From an uncultured Lachnospiraceae bacterium (GTDB lineage: Bacteria > Bacillota > Clostridia > Lachnospirales > Lachnospiraceae), in NCBI GenBank assembly GCA_947571775.1, contig CANOZK010000002.1:186001-250000 (forward strand): a DNA stretch of 64,000 nt, read 5' to 3'. The notes beneath the pieces were generated by a model that did no database searches, had not been told where the DNA came from, and was given only the letters and a program-made list of their open reading frames with translations. A program made the translations under genes and the position numbers. Below, piece by piece: positions 45,143-53,795 of the stretch (the first letter of the stretch is position 1; every line of letters starts with the position of its first letter).

Positions 45143-46093
45143 TCAGGTTGCCTGACGTTTTTTGGAAATACAGTCAATACCTACGGCAATCGCCAAAACG
45201 ATACCTTTTACAACCATCTGTGTGTATTCGCTGACATCCATCAGAATCATACCGTTTGTCAGAGAACCGATGATGAGCACGCCGGCTACCACGCCGGACA
45301 TACGGCCCACGCCACCGTTGACAGACACGCCGCCCAATACCACACAGGTAATGACGTCGAATTCCAGACCCTTACCTACGGTACTCTGCGCAGAATTGGA
45401 ACGGGACAGCAGCACGATACCTGCCAGGCCGGCGAACAGGCCGGAGAGGGCGTAAATCAGATATTTGATCCGATTTACCCGGATACCGGACAATTCCGCC
45501 GCCTCTTCATTTCCGCCGATCGCGTAGAAGTAGCGGCCAAAGAAGGATTTGTTGAGGATAAAGCTGCCAATGGCAAAACACAGAACCATGATAATCGCAC
45601 AGATTGGCACTGGCCCCAGCGACCAGCGTCCAAACAAGCCGAAGTTCGGGTCAAAGCCGGAAATCGGCCGTCCGGCGGAAATCAAATAAGCGACGCCCTC
45701 AAAGATCGTCTGGGAAGCAAAAGTGGCAATCAGAGCAGGGATACCGATGGAAGCTACCATCGCGCCGTTTAGTACGCCGATCAGTGTAGCCAGGCACAGG
45801 GAAAGCAGCAGAGCCAGCCACATATTTACGCCCATGTTGACCATCAGATAGGCGCAGACTACGTTCACCAGGGTAATGATAGAACCAATGGACAGGTCAA
45901 TTCCGGCAATCAGGATTACGAAAGTCATTCCGATGGATGCGATTCCATAATAGGAAATCTGACGGGTAATGTTGACGATGTTATTGCTGGAGATAAAGGT
46001 ACCGCCGCTGGCAACAGCAAAGATAATCACCTCCGCCAGAAAAACCAGCCAAATGGCGTTGGATTTCAATAAATTATTGGAACTTGTTTTCAT
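45143..46093 (-). CDS. Sugar ABC transporter permease (RbsC-like)
   Basis: 316 residues with about nine hydrophobic helices. Family signs: GGTFISSNNIVNITRQISYYGIASIGMTFVILIAGIDLSIGSI and the cytoplasmic EAAELSGIRVNRIKYLIYALSG loop. Works as a dimer with the double ATPase next to it (carbohydrate uptake transporter-2 family), importing monosaccharides or polyols. Start ATG at 46093 has AAGGAGG 8 bases ahead. The ATPase ends 1 bp before the start. Confidence 0.9.
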   Translation of the reverse strand: MKTSSNNLLKSNAIWLVFLAEVIIFAVASGGTFISSNNIVNITRQISYYGIASIGMTFVILIAGIDLSIGSIITLVNVVCAYLMVNMGVNMWLALLLSLCLATLIGVLNGAMVASIGIPALIATFASQTIFEGVAYLISAGRPISGFDPNFGLFGRWSLGPVPICAIIMVLCFAIGSFILNKSFFGRYFYAIGGNEEAAELSGIRVNRIKYLIYALSGLFAGLAGIVLLSRSNSAQSTVGKGLEFDVITCVVLGGVSVNGGVGRMSGVVAGVLIIGSLTNGMILMDVSEYTQMVVKGIVLAIAVGIDCISKKRQAT

Positions 46094-46094
46094 A

Positions 46095-47603
46095 TCAGGA
46101 AACCTCCTTTTTATCAATTGCAGAAGCATAGGCCATAATGGTGTCCGCGTTGAATTCTTCTTTTTGCAGCTCGCCGGTCATTTCATGCTCGGCCAAGACG
46201 ATGATGCGGTCAGACATACCAATCAGCTCTTCCATCTCGGAAGAAATCATTAACACGCTGCGGCCGTCTTCTACCAAATCATTGATCAGCTTGTAAATCT
46301 CATATTTTGCGCCTACATCAATACCGCGGGTCGGTTCGTCAAAAATAATAAGCTGAGAATCTGCGGCCAGCCATTTTCCAAGGATAACTTTTTGCTGGTT
46401 GCCGCCGGAGAGATTTTTGACAAGCTGATTGATGCTGGGACACTTGATCTGAATTTCCTCTTTGTATTTTTCCGCCGTCTTTTTTTCCGTTGCGGAATCT
46501 ATCACACTAGCTGTGGAAATGCGTTCATAGATCGGCATGTTAATATTGTTTTTTATGGAGTTGGTCAAAAGGGCGCCGTGACGCTTCCGGTCTTCCGGTA
46601 CTAGGGCAATGCCTAAGTTAATGGCCTCTCTTGGGGATTTCGGATCGATCTCCTTGCCTTTTAAAATAATCTGACCAGATTCTTTCGGCTTTGATCCGAA
46701 AATAACTTCCGCCAGCTCTGTCCGGCCTGCGCCTACCAGGCCGCCCAGGCCCAGCACCTCGCCGGCATGAATCTGAAGGCTCATGTTCTTATTCCCATTG
46801 CCGCATACATTTTTCAGTTCCAGAACTACGTTGTTCTTATCAATGCAGTCCTTGCGCGGAGGATATTTTTGGGTCATCTCCCGCCCTACCATCATTTTGA
46901 TCAGTTCATCTACTGTGGCTTTGGGAGTAATCAAGGTATCCACATACTCGCCGTCCCGGATAACCTCGATTCGGTCAGACAGCCGGAAGATTTCTTCTAG
47001 TCGATGGGAGATATAGATAATAGAAACGCCTTTTTTACGCAAAAGCTCTACGACCTTAAACATATTTTCTACTTCATTGGTCGTCAGCGGCGCGCTGGGT
47101 TCATCCATAATCAGCACCTGGGCGTTCTGCTGAATCGCTTTGGCGATCTCGATCATCTGCTGATAGCCGACAGAGAGATTTTTTACCAGCTCGCGCGGAT
47201 TGATCTTGATCTGTAACTGCTCAAAAGCCTTGGCTGCCTCTTCCTCCATGGCCTTGCGGTCAATGACGATGCCCTTGCGGATCGGCCTGCCCAGGAACAG
47301 GTTTTCCGCCGCAGAAAGCTCACCCACATTGTTAAATTCCTGATAAATAATTGCGATCCCGTTTTCGGCTGCCAATTGGGGGGTCATACGGTCAAATTCT
47401 TTTCCGTTTACCCGGATTTTTCCCGACGTGGGAACAACTGCGCCGGAACAGCACTTAATCAGGGTGGATTTTCCGGCGCCGTTTTCACCGATGAGGCCGA
47501 GAACCTCGCCCCGATGCAGCTTTAAGGTTACGTCTTTTAATGCCACAACGCCGGGGTATTCCTTTCGGATGTGTTCCAATTCCAGAACATAATCTTCACT
47601 CAT
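46095..47603 (-). CDS. Sugar ABC transporter ATPase, tandem type (RbsA-like)
   Basis: 502 residues holding two ABC domains. The first has GENGAGKSTLIKCCSG and VLIMDEPSAPL with the signature LSVGYQQM; the second has a degenerate Walker A, GGLVGAGRTEL, and the signature LSGGNQQKVILGKWL with LIIFDEPTRGID. This tandem layout marks RbsA/XylG/MglA transporters. AGGAGGAGG precedes the ATG. Confidence 0.93.
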   Translation of the reverse strand: MSEDYVLELEHIRKEYPGVVALKDVTLKLHRGEVLGLIGENGAGKSTLIKCCSGAVVPTSGKIRVNGKEFDRMTPQLAAENGIAIIYQEFNNVGELSAAENLFLGRPIRKGIVIDRKAMEEEAAKAFEQLQIKINPRELVKNLSVGYQQMIEIAKAIQQNAQVLIMDEPSAPLTTNEVENMFKVVELLRKKGVSIIYISHRLEEIFRLSDRIEVIRDGEYVDTLITPKATVDELIKMMVGREMTQKYPPRKDCIDKNNVVLELKNVCGNGNKNMSLQIHAGEVLGLGGLVGAGRTELAEVIFGSKPKESGQIILKGKEIDPKSPREAINLGIALVPEDRKRHGALLTNSIKNNINMPIYERISTASVIDSATEKKTAEKYKEEIQIKCPSINQLVKNLSGGNQQKVILGKWLAADSQLIIFDEPTRGIDVGAKYEIYKLINDLVEDGRSVLMISSEMEELIGMSDRIIVLAEHEMTGELQKEEFNADTIMAYASAIDKKEVS

Positions 47604-47646
47604 AATTTCCTCCTCCTGAATTATTGTTCTGATATCATTCTGATGT

Positions 47647-47671
47647 GCGTCCCCAAAAAGGATGGGGACGC
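47647..47671 (-). terminator. GC-rich hairpin between the binding-protein and ATPase genes
   Basis: GCGTCCCC and GGGGACGC form a perfect 8-bp stem with a 9-base loop; no U-run follows. Such hairpins commonly stop most transcripts or protect the 3' end so that the binding protein is made in excess over the membrane parts. Confidence 0.6.
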
Positions 47672-47687
47672 AACATAACGGTCTGTA

Positions 47688-48782
47688 TTATTTCATGCCT
47701 TTCATGATTTCGTCTGCATTGTCTGCGCTGATCAGCGTCAGGCCGCGGAATACATTCTGCGTTTCCAGGGAATCGCTGAGAATCAGGGCGAACATAGCGG
47801 CACAGGCATTTCCGGTATCTTCATCAGAACCCTCAAAACCGACAGCCACACGTGCAGGATAAGTGGTATCTGACAGATGTTCCAACTGCTGCTTCGTTAC
47901 GTCGGCGGTGAAAACGCCCATATCTTCTGGAATGCTGCCGCCCGTGGAAATCTGGATCGCCTCATCGGTACCAATCATCGCGCCGGAACCGATACCGGTA
48001 ACAACCTTACAATCTGGATAGCGCTGAAGGATGGTTTCCATCGCGGTCTGCGCCTGGTTGGGATCCAGACCTGCCTGGCTGGAGATAATCTCATACATAC
48101 CTGCGCAAGTATTTTCCAATCCCTGAAGGATACCTTCCTCACGCTCCAGCAGGATAGTGGTCTGCGGATAATTGATCATAGCCACCTGAGCCTGATTGTC
48201 CTCGCTGTAATGCTTTTTGATAAATTCTCCGGCCGCTTCGCCGATGGCAATACCCAGATCGGTATTATTCAGCACCCAGTTTCCGTCCGTGTTTGTCATG
48301 GGATCGTCCCAACACATCACTTTGATACCCTCGCCCCGCGCCTGCGCACACACGTCCTCAATGGCGGCAGCGTCAGAAGGATGCACCATAATCAAATCAC
48401 ACTTGGAAGAGATAAAGTTTTCCACCTGGCCAATTTGAGTTGCAGAGCTGTCGTCACACGCTACGATGGTGACATTCGCGCCATTGGCTTTCAAAGTTTC
48501 TTCCAGAGCGGTCATAACACCTGCCCAGTATGCGTTCTGCAAGGACTGAATCGTAATGCCGATTTTCTTGCCGTCCAGAACAGACATATCCGCCTGGGCA
48601 TAAAAATCCGGATCCGCCTGGGTGCCTTCGGTGCTGCTGGTGTCTGCCGCCGTCTCTGTGTCGGTCTGTGTACTTGCGTCGGTTCCAGTGCTGCCGCCGC
48701 CGTCGCCTTTGTTGACGCAGCCGGTCAGGACTGTCAGTGACAAAGCAGTCATACATAATATAGATAAAATACGTTTTCTCAT
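47688..48782 (-). CDS. Sugar ABC transporter substrate-binding lipoprotein (RbsB-like)
   Basis: 364 residues. Signal peptide (MRKRILSILCMTALSLTVL) ends in the lipobox LTGCVN, then a Gly/Thr/Ser-rich linker. The mature part is a type I periplasmic-binding fold (KIGITIQSLQNAYWAGVMTALEE, IGQVENFISSKCDLIMVHPSDAAAIEDV, TGIGSGAMIGTDEAI). Binds the sugar or polyol imported by the neighbouring ATPase and permease. Start ATG at 48782 is chosen for its AAGGAGA site and signal peptide; upstream ATGs would add a basic tail. Confidence 0.9.
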   Translation of the reverse strand: MRKRILSILCMTALSLTVLTGCVNKGDGGGSTGTDASTQTDTETAADTSSTEGTQADPDFYAQADMSVLDGKKIGITIQSLQNAYWAGVMTALEETLKANGANVTIVACDDSSATQIGQVENFISSKCDLIMVHPSDAAAIEDVCAQARGEGIKVMCWDDPMTNTDGNWVLNNTDLGIAIGEAAGEFIKKHYSEDNQAQVAMINYPQTTILLEREEGILQGLENTCAGMYEIISSQAGLDPNQAQTAMETILQRYPDCKVVTGIGSGAMIGTDEAIQISTGGSIPEDMGVFTADVTKQQLEHLSDTTYPARVAVGFEGSDEDTGNACAAMFALILSDSLETQNVFRGLTLISADNADEIMKGMK

Positions 48783-48867
48783 GGTAATCAATCTCCTTTT
48801 CATTGTCGTTATACGCAACCGCCAAGGTATCCGAACGATCGCTATACATCAAAAACTGTGGCGCTTC

Positions 48868-49644
48868 TTAGAAGCAAGTAAAAGCGCCATCCAAAATAAA
48901 GTCAGAACCGGTGGTAAAAGTGGATGTGTCTCCCGCCAGATACACACAGATCGATCCCAGCTCCTCCGGTTTTCCAAGACGGCCCATCGGCGCCATCGCG
49001 TTCCATTGGGCAATCAGAGGCTGCAAGGTAGGGGAAGACAATGTCAAATCCGTACCTATGTAACCAGGGCTAATGCTGTTGACGCGCACTCCCTGTTTTG
49101 CCCATTCCACAGCCAGAGACTTGGTCAGTTGGATGACAGCGGCTTTGGAAGCGTTATACGCACACTGAGGCTGAGGTACGTTGACGATGTGGGCGGACAT
49201 AGAAGCAGTGTTGATAATAGAGCCGCCGCCGTGACTTAACATATACCGGCCCGCTATGGTGTCGGTCAGGAACACACTGTTCAGATTTACGTCGATGTTC
49301 TTTTTCCATTGGGCGTAAGTCATCTCGTCTGCCGGTGCGTTGATGCAGATACCCGCATTGGCGTGACAGAAATCCAGATCTCCCAGTTCACGGACAGCCT
49401 CGTCTACCATAGACTGCACCTGGGATTCGTCGGTTACATCGCAGCCAATGGCGATCACCTTGCGGCCTGTAGCCTCTGCGATTTCTTTTGCCGCAGCCTT
49501 TGCTTCCTCCAAATCCATATCTGCGATTGCCACATCTGCTCCCGCCTCAGCAAAAGCTGCGGCTGTGCATTTCCCGATTCCGCGGGCGCCTCCCGTAACG
49601 AACCCTTTCTTTCCATCCAGCCGCATTTTCTCGATAATATTCAT
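48868..49644 (-). CDS. Short-chain dehydrogenase/reductase, polyol type
   Basis: 258 residues. Classical SDR: TGGARGIGKCTAAAFAEAG coenzyme loop, DVTDESQVQSMV, HANAGI (NAG), NTASM Ser and the catalytic YNASK, with an SPGYIGT proline-glycine turn. Similar enzymes act on arabinitol, xylitol, threitol or sugar acids. First gene of the operon, right behind a strong promoter and divergent from a ROK regulator, so it probably starts the breakdown of the imported compound. AAAGGAGAT ribosome site. Confidence 0.87.
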   Translation of the reverse strand: MNIIEKMRLDGKKGFVTGGARGIGKCTAAAFAEAGADVAIADMDLEEAKAAAKEIAEATGRKVIAIGCDVTDESQVQSMVDEAVRELGDLDFCHANAGICINAPADEMTYAQWKKNIDVNLNSVFLTDTIAGRYMLSHGGGSIINTASMSAHIVNVPQPQCAYNASKAAVIQLTKSLAVEWAKQGVRVNSISPGYIGTDLTLSSPTLQPLIAQWNAMAPMGRLGKPEELGSICVYLAGDTSTFTTGSDFILDGAFTCF

Positions 49645-49701
49645 ACGACATCTCCTTTCTTTGAATTCATTTTGTAAAATGATTTTTCAATTTATATTTA
49701 T

Positions 49702-49730
49702 ATAATATATTTCCAGAATGGTTTTGTCAA
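49702..49730 (-). promoter_or_regulatory. Promoter of the sugar/polyol operon
   Basis: On the minus strand: TTGACA (49725-49730), 17 bp, TATTAT (49702-49707). A second TTGACAAA copy directly upstream makes a direct repeat over the -35 region, a likely operator for the ROK protein. Confidence 0.75.
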
Positions 49731-49763
49731 TTTGTCAAAATAAATAATATTTTATAAAATAAA

Positions 49764-49842
49764 TTATACAAATTATACAATAGAAGGTTCTTCCAAATTT
49801 GTGCTATAATAATATAATTATTTTACAAATTCAATTTACAAA
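49764..49842 (+). promoter_or_regulatory. ROK gene promoter with direct repeats
   Basis: TATAAT (49805-49810) with an extended TGC lies 48 bp before the ROK start; the -35 region is poor. Flanking it are direct repeats AATTATACAA (49763-49781, two copies) and ATTTTACAAAT/AATTTACAAAT (about 49820-49842). Together with the TTGACAA pair to the left they are candidate binding sites of the regulator. Confidence 0.45.
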
Positions 49843-49858
49843 TAAAAGAGGACACAAT

Positions 49859-50992
49859 ATGAACAAAAGTATCACTCCCAATCAGATCAAAAAAAACAAC
49901 CGTAATCTAATCTACGATTATATTTATAAAAACCGCAATGTCTCCCAACAGGACATTGCTTACAATCTGCGTTTGAGCCGCCCGACTGTGGCGGCAAATC
50001 TGACTGCTCTGGAAAACGATGGACTGATTCAGAAAAACGGCAGAATCAATACAGAATTTGTCGGCAGAAAGGCCATTGCCTATTCCATTATCCCCGATTT
50101 TCGCATCAGCATCGGCGTGGAAATTTTGGAAAAAGAAGTCAACATGATTGCGATCAACCTGTACGGGGAACAGATAGATCGTCTGAGTTATGGTATCATT
50201 TACGAAAATAAAGACTCTTATTTTAAAATGGTATGCGCAAAAATCTTGTTTTTCAAGGACTCTCTCGGCTTTCAAGATGAACAGATCCTTGGAATTGGCT
50301 TTGCCATGGAAGGCTTGGTTTCACCGGACAAACGCACCATTTTATTCGGCGAAATCTTGTCCTATACCGGCCTTTCCATCGAAACTTTTACCAAACATCT
50401 GCCCTATACCTGTTCTTTTTTCCATGATGTAGAAAGTGCCGCCGTCTCTGAAAAGTGGACGACACCAGAACTAAAAGACGCATTTTATCTTGCGCTTAAC
50501 TGGCACTTTGGTTCGGCCATCATTTCCAAAGGAGAGATACTCACAGGCAAACATGGAAACGTTTCCACTGTGGAACATATCCAAGTACATCCAGACGGCG
50601 CGTTGTGCTACTGCGGCAAGCGCGGATGCATCGATACAGTGTGTTCTCTGAGCGCGCTCCTCACCGAGAACGAAACGACGGAAGATTTTTTCAGGGGACT
50701 GCGGCAGAAAAATCCTTCTGTGATGGAACGCTGGGCACACTATCTCTTGGAACTCGCCGAAGTCATCAATATGCTGCATTTGGTTTTTGATACCGATTTT
50801 ATTCTCGGGGGATCCATCGCCCCGTATCTGCGTGAGGAGGACATCACTGTCTTGTACGAAAGAATTCAGCAGTTGACGCCTTTTGCGGAATCGCAGGATT
50901 TCATTTTGGTCAGCAAGATTCCTCAGCACAATACGATCGTTGGCGCTGCACTCCCTTATATTCAGGCATTTCTGGATGAACTGTCCAATTAA
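49859..50992 (+). CDS. ROK-family transcriptional regulator
   Basis: 377 residues. N-terminal winged helix-turn-helix (NRNLIYDYIYKNRNVSQQDIAYNLRLSRPTVAANLTALENDGLI) and a ROK sugar-sensing domain with the zinc motif CYCGKRGCIDTVCS. Such proteins (NagC, XylR, Mlc types) usually repress sugar operons until the sugar or its phosphate binds. Divergent from the SDR gene, so it very likely controls the operon at 40571-49644. Start ATG at 49859 has AGAGGA; a farther start at 49799 lies in the promoter. Confidence 0.9.
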   Translation: MNKSITPNQIKKNNRNLIYDYIYKNRNVSQQDIAYNLRLSRPTVAANLTALENDGLIQKNGRINTEFVGRKAIAYSIIPDFRISIGVEILEKEVNMIAINLYGEQIDRLSYGIIYENKDSYFKMVCAKILFFKDSLGFQDEQILGIGFAMEGLVSPDKRTILFGEILSYTGLSIETFTKHLPYTCSFFHDVESAAVSEKWTTPELKDAFYLALNWHFGSAIISKGEILTGKHGNVSTVEHIQVHPDGALCYCGKRGCIDTVCSLSALLTENETTEDFFRGLRQKNPSVMERWAHYLLELAEVINMLHLVFDTDFILGGSIAPYLREEDITVLYERIQQLTPFAESQDFILVSKIPQHNTIVGAALPYIQAFLDELSN

Positions 50993-51013
50993 AAAGCGTT
51001 TTGTAAACTTGAG

Positions 51014-51046
51014 GCTTCCGAGGATTTCTTTTCGGAAGCTTTTTTT
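51014..51046 (+). terminator. Intrinsic terminator of the ROK gene
   Basis: GCTTCCGA and TCGGAAGC form an 8-bp stem followed by TTTTTTT. The rest of 50993-51239 is A/T-rich; I see no clear promoter. Confidence 0.9.
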
Positions 51047-51239
51047 GCTGCAGAAACATGGAATTGTAGAAAAACGTTTCTGCTGCAAAGACTTGCTTTA
51101 TCCTAAAATGTATTTTAACAACGGTATTTTGTGGTTTCTGTTTGTTAATGTTGAAAAATAATAAAAAAAATGTTAATATTCTAAAAGAAATATAAAAATG
51201 TGCTTTCACATACATCTTCAGCGGAAAGGAAGGAAACAC

Positions 51240-52691
51240 ATGTATTGTCCAAATTGTAAAAAAGACATGGGGGAAGACGCCCTGTTTTGCCCTGAATGCG
51301 GAACGAAAACACTAGCCGTCTCCTCAAAAAGATGCAATGCCTGCCAAACACCCTTAGAGCCAGATATGGCTTTTTGCCCTGAATGCGGACAGCCCGTGGC
51401 AGAAGCTCCATATACCGAAAGCCCCGGTTATAACCCCGGGAATTACCAGCAAAACAACCCGGATTCTGCACAACAAAGCGGCTATCCGCAGCAGAAAATG
51501 CCAGACCCTATGCAGAATTACAGTTATCCAGACCCAGACCCTTCTGCGCCGTTAAAGAAAAAAGCGCCTGTCGGCACCATTGTAGCTATCTGCGCCGGTG
51601 TTCTGGTTGTCTGCGCGGCGGCAATCTTTCTTCTGTCAAGAATGGATCAAAACGACGCTAAAATGGTCAGTAAAGAAAATCAGACCGCCCAAGAGCAAAA
51701 AGATAGCGAGAACGCCGAAGATTCTTCCGACACTATTTCGGAGAACACAAAAAAAGAAAAGAAGAAAGAAGACCAAGTGGTACAAGTAATCGAAAATAAT
51801 TCAGCAGAAGAAACTGATGCAAACGGCCAGAACCAGAATGCCGCATCCGCACAGAGCAAAACTTTTGCGAACGCCAAAGACCGGACGGCCCAGCAGGATG
51901 TTCTTACCGTCGGCGGACAGCTAGACTTACAGCACATGGGCAACCTTCTGGGAAATACAGGAGCTACATATGGGTCTTATGTATTGGACGTGACCAATCT
52001 GCAAGAGTACGATGCTGGAAGTGCAGACACACCGCTTCCTGCCTCGGCGCTGATTGGCGTTCCCATCTTATTTACCATAGCGGACGGTGTGGACAAAGGT
52101 GAGATCAATTTGGATACTCCAGTAACGTTGGCCTATACCTTTGCCAATGGAAGAGGCGTTTTTAAAAGCTCAGACAATGGGCGAACTTTCCCGATTTCCC
52201 AGATGCTCTCTGAAGCACTGACGAACAGCGATAACAATGCGCTAAATTCGCTGATTGATTTTCTGACCCTAGACCGCATCAATACTACTTGTCACTCTTA
52301 CGGTTTTAACAGTGTAGATATGCAGAGGAAACTGATGACTGGAACCACCAATTTGGAAAATTATATCAGCGCGAAAGATGCGGCAATGATGCTGAATACA
52401 ATCTATCAAGATAATTTTATCGGAATTGGAAAAGCGTTCCTGGAGACAAACTTTAAAATTTCGGGATCCGATACAGCCAACCGGGGCATGTATCCAGCCT
52501 GCAGTTCCTGTGAAACGTTCCTAAATCTCAATGGGATCACAGATTCCCGCTATAATGAGATCGGCCTGATTCAAAACGGGGATGAAATTTTTATTATATC
52601 TGTCTTTACCTGTAATGGAGTAGCTAACACATCGGCCTCAGCATTGACTACGCTCAGCTCTTATGTAGTCAGTACACTGAAAGCACAATAG
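51240..52691 (+). CDS. Zinc-ribbon membrane protein with a degenerate beta-lactamase-like domain
   Basis: 483 residues. Two zinc ribbons at the N terminus (CPNCKKDM...CPECG and CNACQTPL...CPECGQP), a Pro/Gln/Tyr-rich linker, one membrane helix (about residues 113-134), a charged Lys/Glu-rich spacer, then a C-terminal serine-hydrolase fold. There the SxxK motif reads SALI, so the catalytic Lys is lost, while SDN (NSDNNALN) remains and no KTG is found. It is likely a non-catalytic extracellular domain that senses or binds cell-wall material. Start ATG at 51240 has AAGGAAGG and begins at the first ribbon. It heads a five-gene run of similar proteins. Confidence 0.78.
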   Translation: MYCPNCKKDMGEDALFCPECGTKTLAVSSKRCNACQTPLEPDMAFCPECGQPVAEAPYTESPGYNPGNYQQNNPDSAQQSGYPQQKMPDPMQNYSYPDPDPSAPLKKKAPVGTIVAICAGVLVVCAAAIFLLSRMDQNDAKMVSKENQTAQEQKDSENAEDSSDTISENTKKEKKKEDQVVQVIENNSAEETDANGQNQNAASAQSKTFANAKDRTAQQDVLTVGGQLDLQHMGNLLGNTGATYGSYVLDVTNLQEYDAGSADTPLPASALIGVPILFTIADGVDKGEINLDTPVTLAYTFANGRGVFKSSDNGRTFPISQMLSEALTNSDNNALNSLIDFLTLDRINTTCHSYGFNSVDMQRKLMTGTTNLENYISAKDAAMMLNTIYQDNFIGIGKAFLETNFKISGSDTANRGMYPACSSCETFLNLNGITDSRYNEIGLIQNGDEIFIISVFTCNGVANTSASALTTLSSYVVSTLKAQ

Positions 52692-52703
52692 AGGCATGAT
52701 ATT

Positions 52704-53771
52704 ATGAGAAAGAGAACAGTATTGTTAATACTGCTGGTGCTTGTACTGGCTGTAATATTCTGTCTGCGTACCCCATTGCTTTTTCAAAATAGCCAGGCTC
52801 ATCGGGAAAAAGAATCATCCAAACAGGAGCAAAAAGAAAAAAACGCTAAGATGGCCGAGGCGCAAAAACAACTATTGTCCCAAAATGAACTGGAAACCCA
52901 AGAGCAGGAGTCGCAGAAGACTTCCAGACAAACGGTTGCTGTCTTAGAGGAAGAAAATGACCCAGGTCTGGAAGGCGAAGCCCAGATAGAAAAACCGGCA
53001 AGGATGTCCAAGGATGAGTGGAATACAGAAGGGGTAGAGGGAATGGATGATCTGAAAATCCAGTTAGAGTCCATGCTTGCCGGTTACGAAGGCGACTGGT
53101 CCGTCTATGCTTATGATCTTTCTGATAAAGAATATCTGGAAATCAATAGCCATGCTGTAAAGGCGGCCAGCCTGATCAAGCTTTATATTATGGGCGCAGT
53201 ATTGGAACAAATAGAAGCCGGCAATCTAACGGAGGATGAAAACATCCATTATCTGCTGTCTGCTATGATTACCGTCAGCGATAACGAATCCGCCAATGAA
53301 TTGGTGCGCCTTTTAAGCCCAGATGGGAGAGATCATGCAGCGGGCATGGAAGTAGTCAATGCTTTTGCAAAAGCCTATGGATATGAAGACACCAGTCAGG
53401 GCAGGGATCTGAAAGACGTCCGCGATACACCTCCTCCAGGTGAGAATTATACATCTGTAAAAGATTGCGGGTTCTTTCTTAAACGAGTATACGAGGGGAC
53501 ATGCATTTCGCCGGAGGCTTCCGCCAAAATATTGGAACTTCTCAAACAGCAGACCAGAACCTGGAAGATACCGGCAGGCGTACCAGAAGGCGTTGTCACA
53601 GCCAATAAAACAGGCGAACTCAGCGATACGGAGAACGATGTAGCAGTTATCTATTCCCCAGGCGGCGATTACATCTTATGCATAACTTCTACAAACCTGG
53701 CTGATACCGCGTCAGCCCAAGCAAATATTGTAGAGATCTCAAGTACAGTTTATCAATATATGGATACTTAA
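52704..53771 (+). CDS. Membrane-anchored beta-lactamase-fold serine hydrolase
   Basis: 355 residues. An N-terminal membrane anchor (LLILLVLVLAVIFCL), a long charged coil-like spacer (about 30-115), then a class A beta-lactamase-like domain (PF13354 type) with all three motifs: SLIK (SxxK), SDN in TVSDNESANEL and KTG in ANKTGEL. The ExxLN general-base motif of true class A beta-lactamases is not seen, so it may be a cell-wall-acting or penicillin-binding hydrolase instead. It starts 12 bp after the degenerate paralogue. Confidence 0.8.
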   Translation: MRKRTVLLILLVLVLAVIFCLRTPLLFQNSQAHREKESSKQEQKEKNAKMAEAQKQLLSQNELETQEQESQKTSRQTVAVLEEENDPGLEGEAQIEKPARMSKDEWNTEGVEGMDDLKIQLESMLAGYEGDWSVYAYDLSDKEYLEINSHAVKAASLIKLYIMGAVLEQIEAGNLTEDENIHYLLSAMITVSDNESANELVRLLSPDGRDHAAGMEVVNAFAKAYGYEDTSQGRDLKDVRDTPPPGENYTSVKDCGFFLKRVYEGTCISPEASAKILELLKQQTRTWKIPAGVPEGVVTANKTGELSDTENDVAVIYSPGGDYILCITSTNLADTASAQANIVEISSTVYQYMDT

Positions 53772-53795
53772 ACAAATTTAGGAGACAAAACGTAT

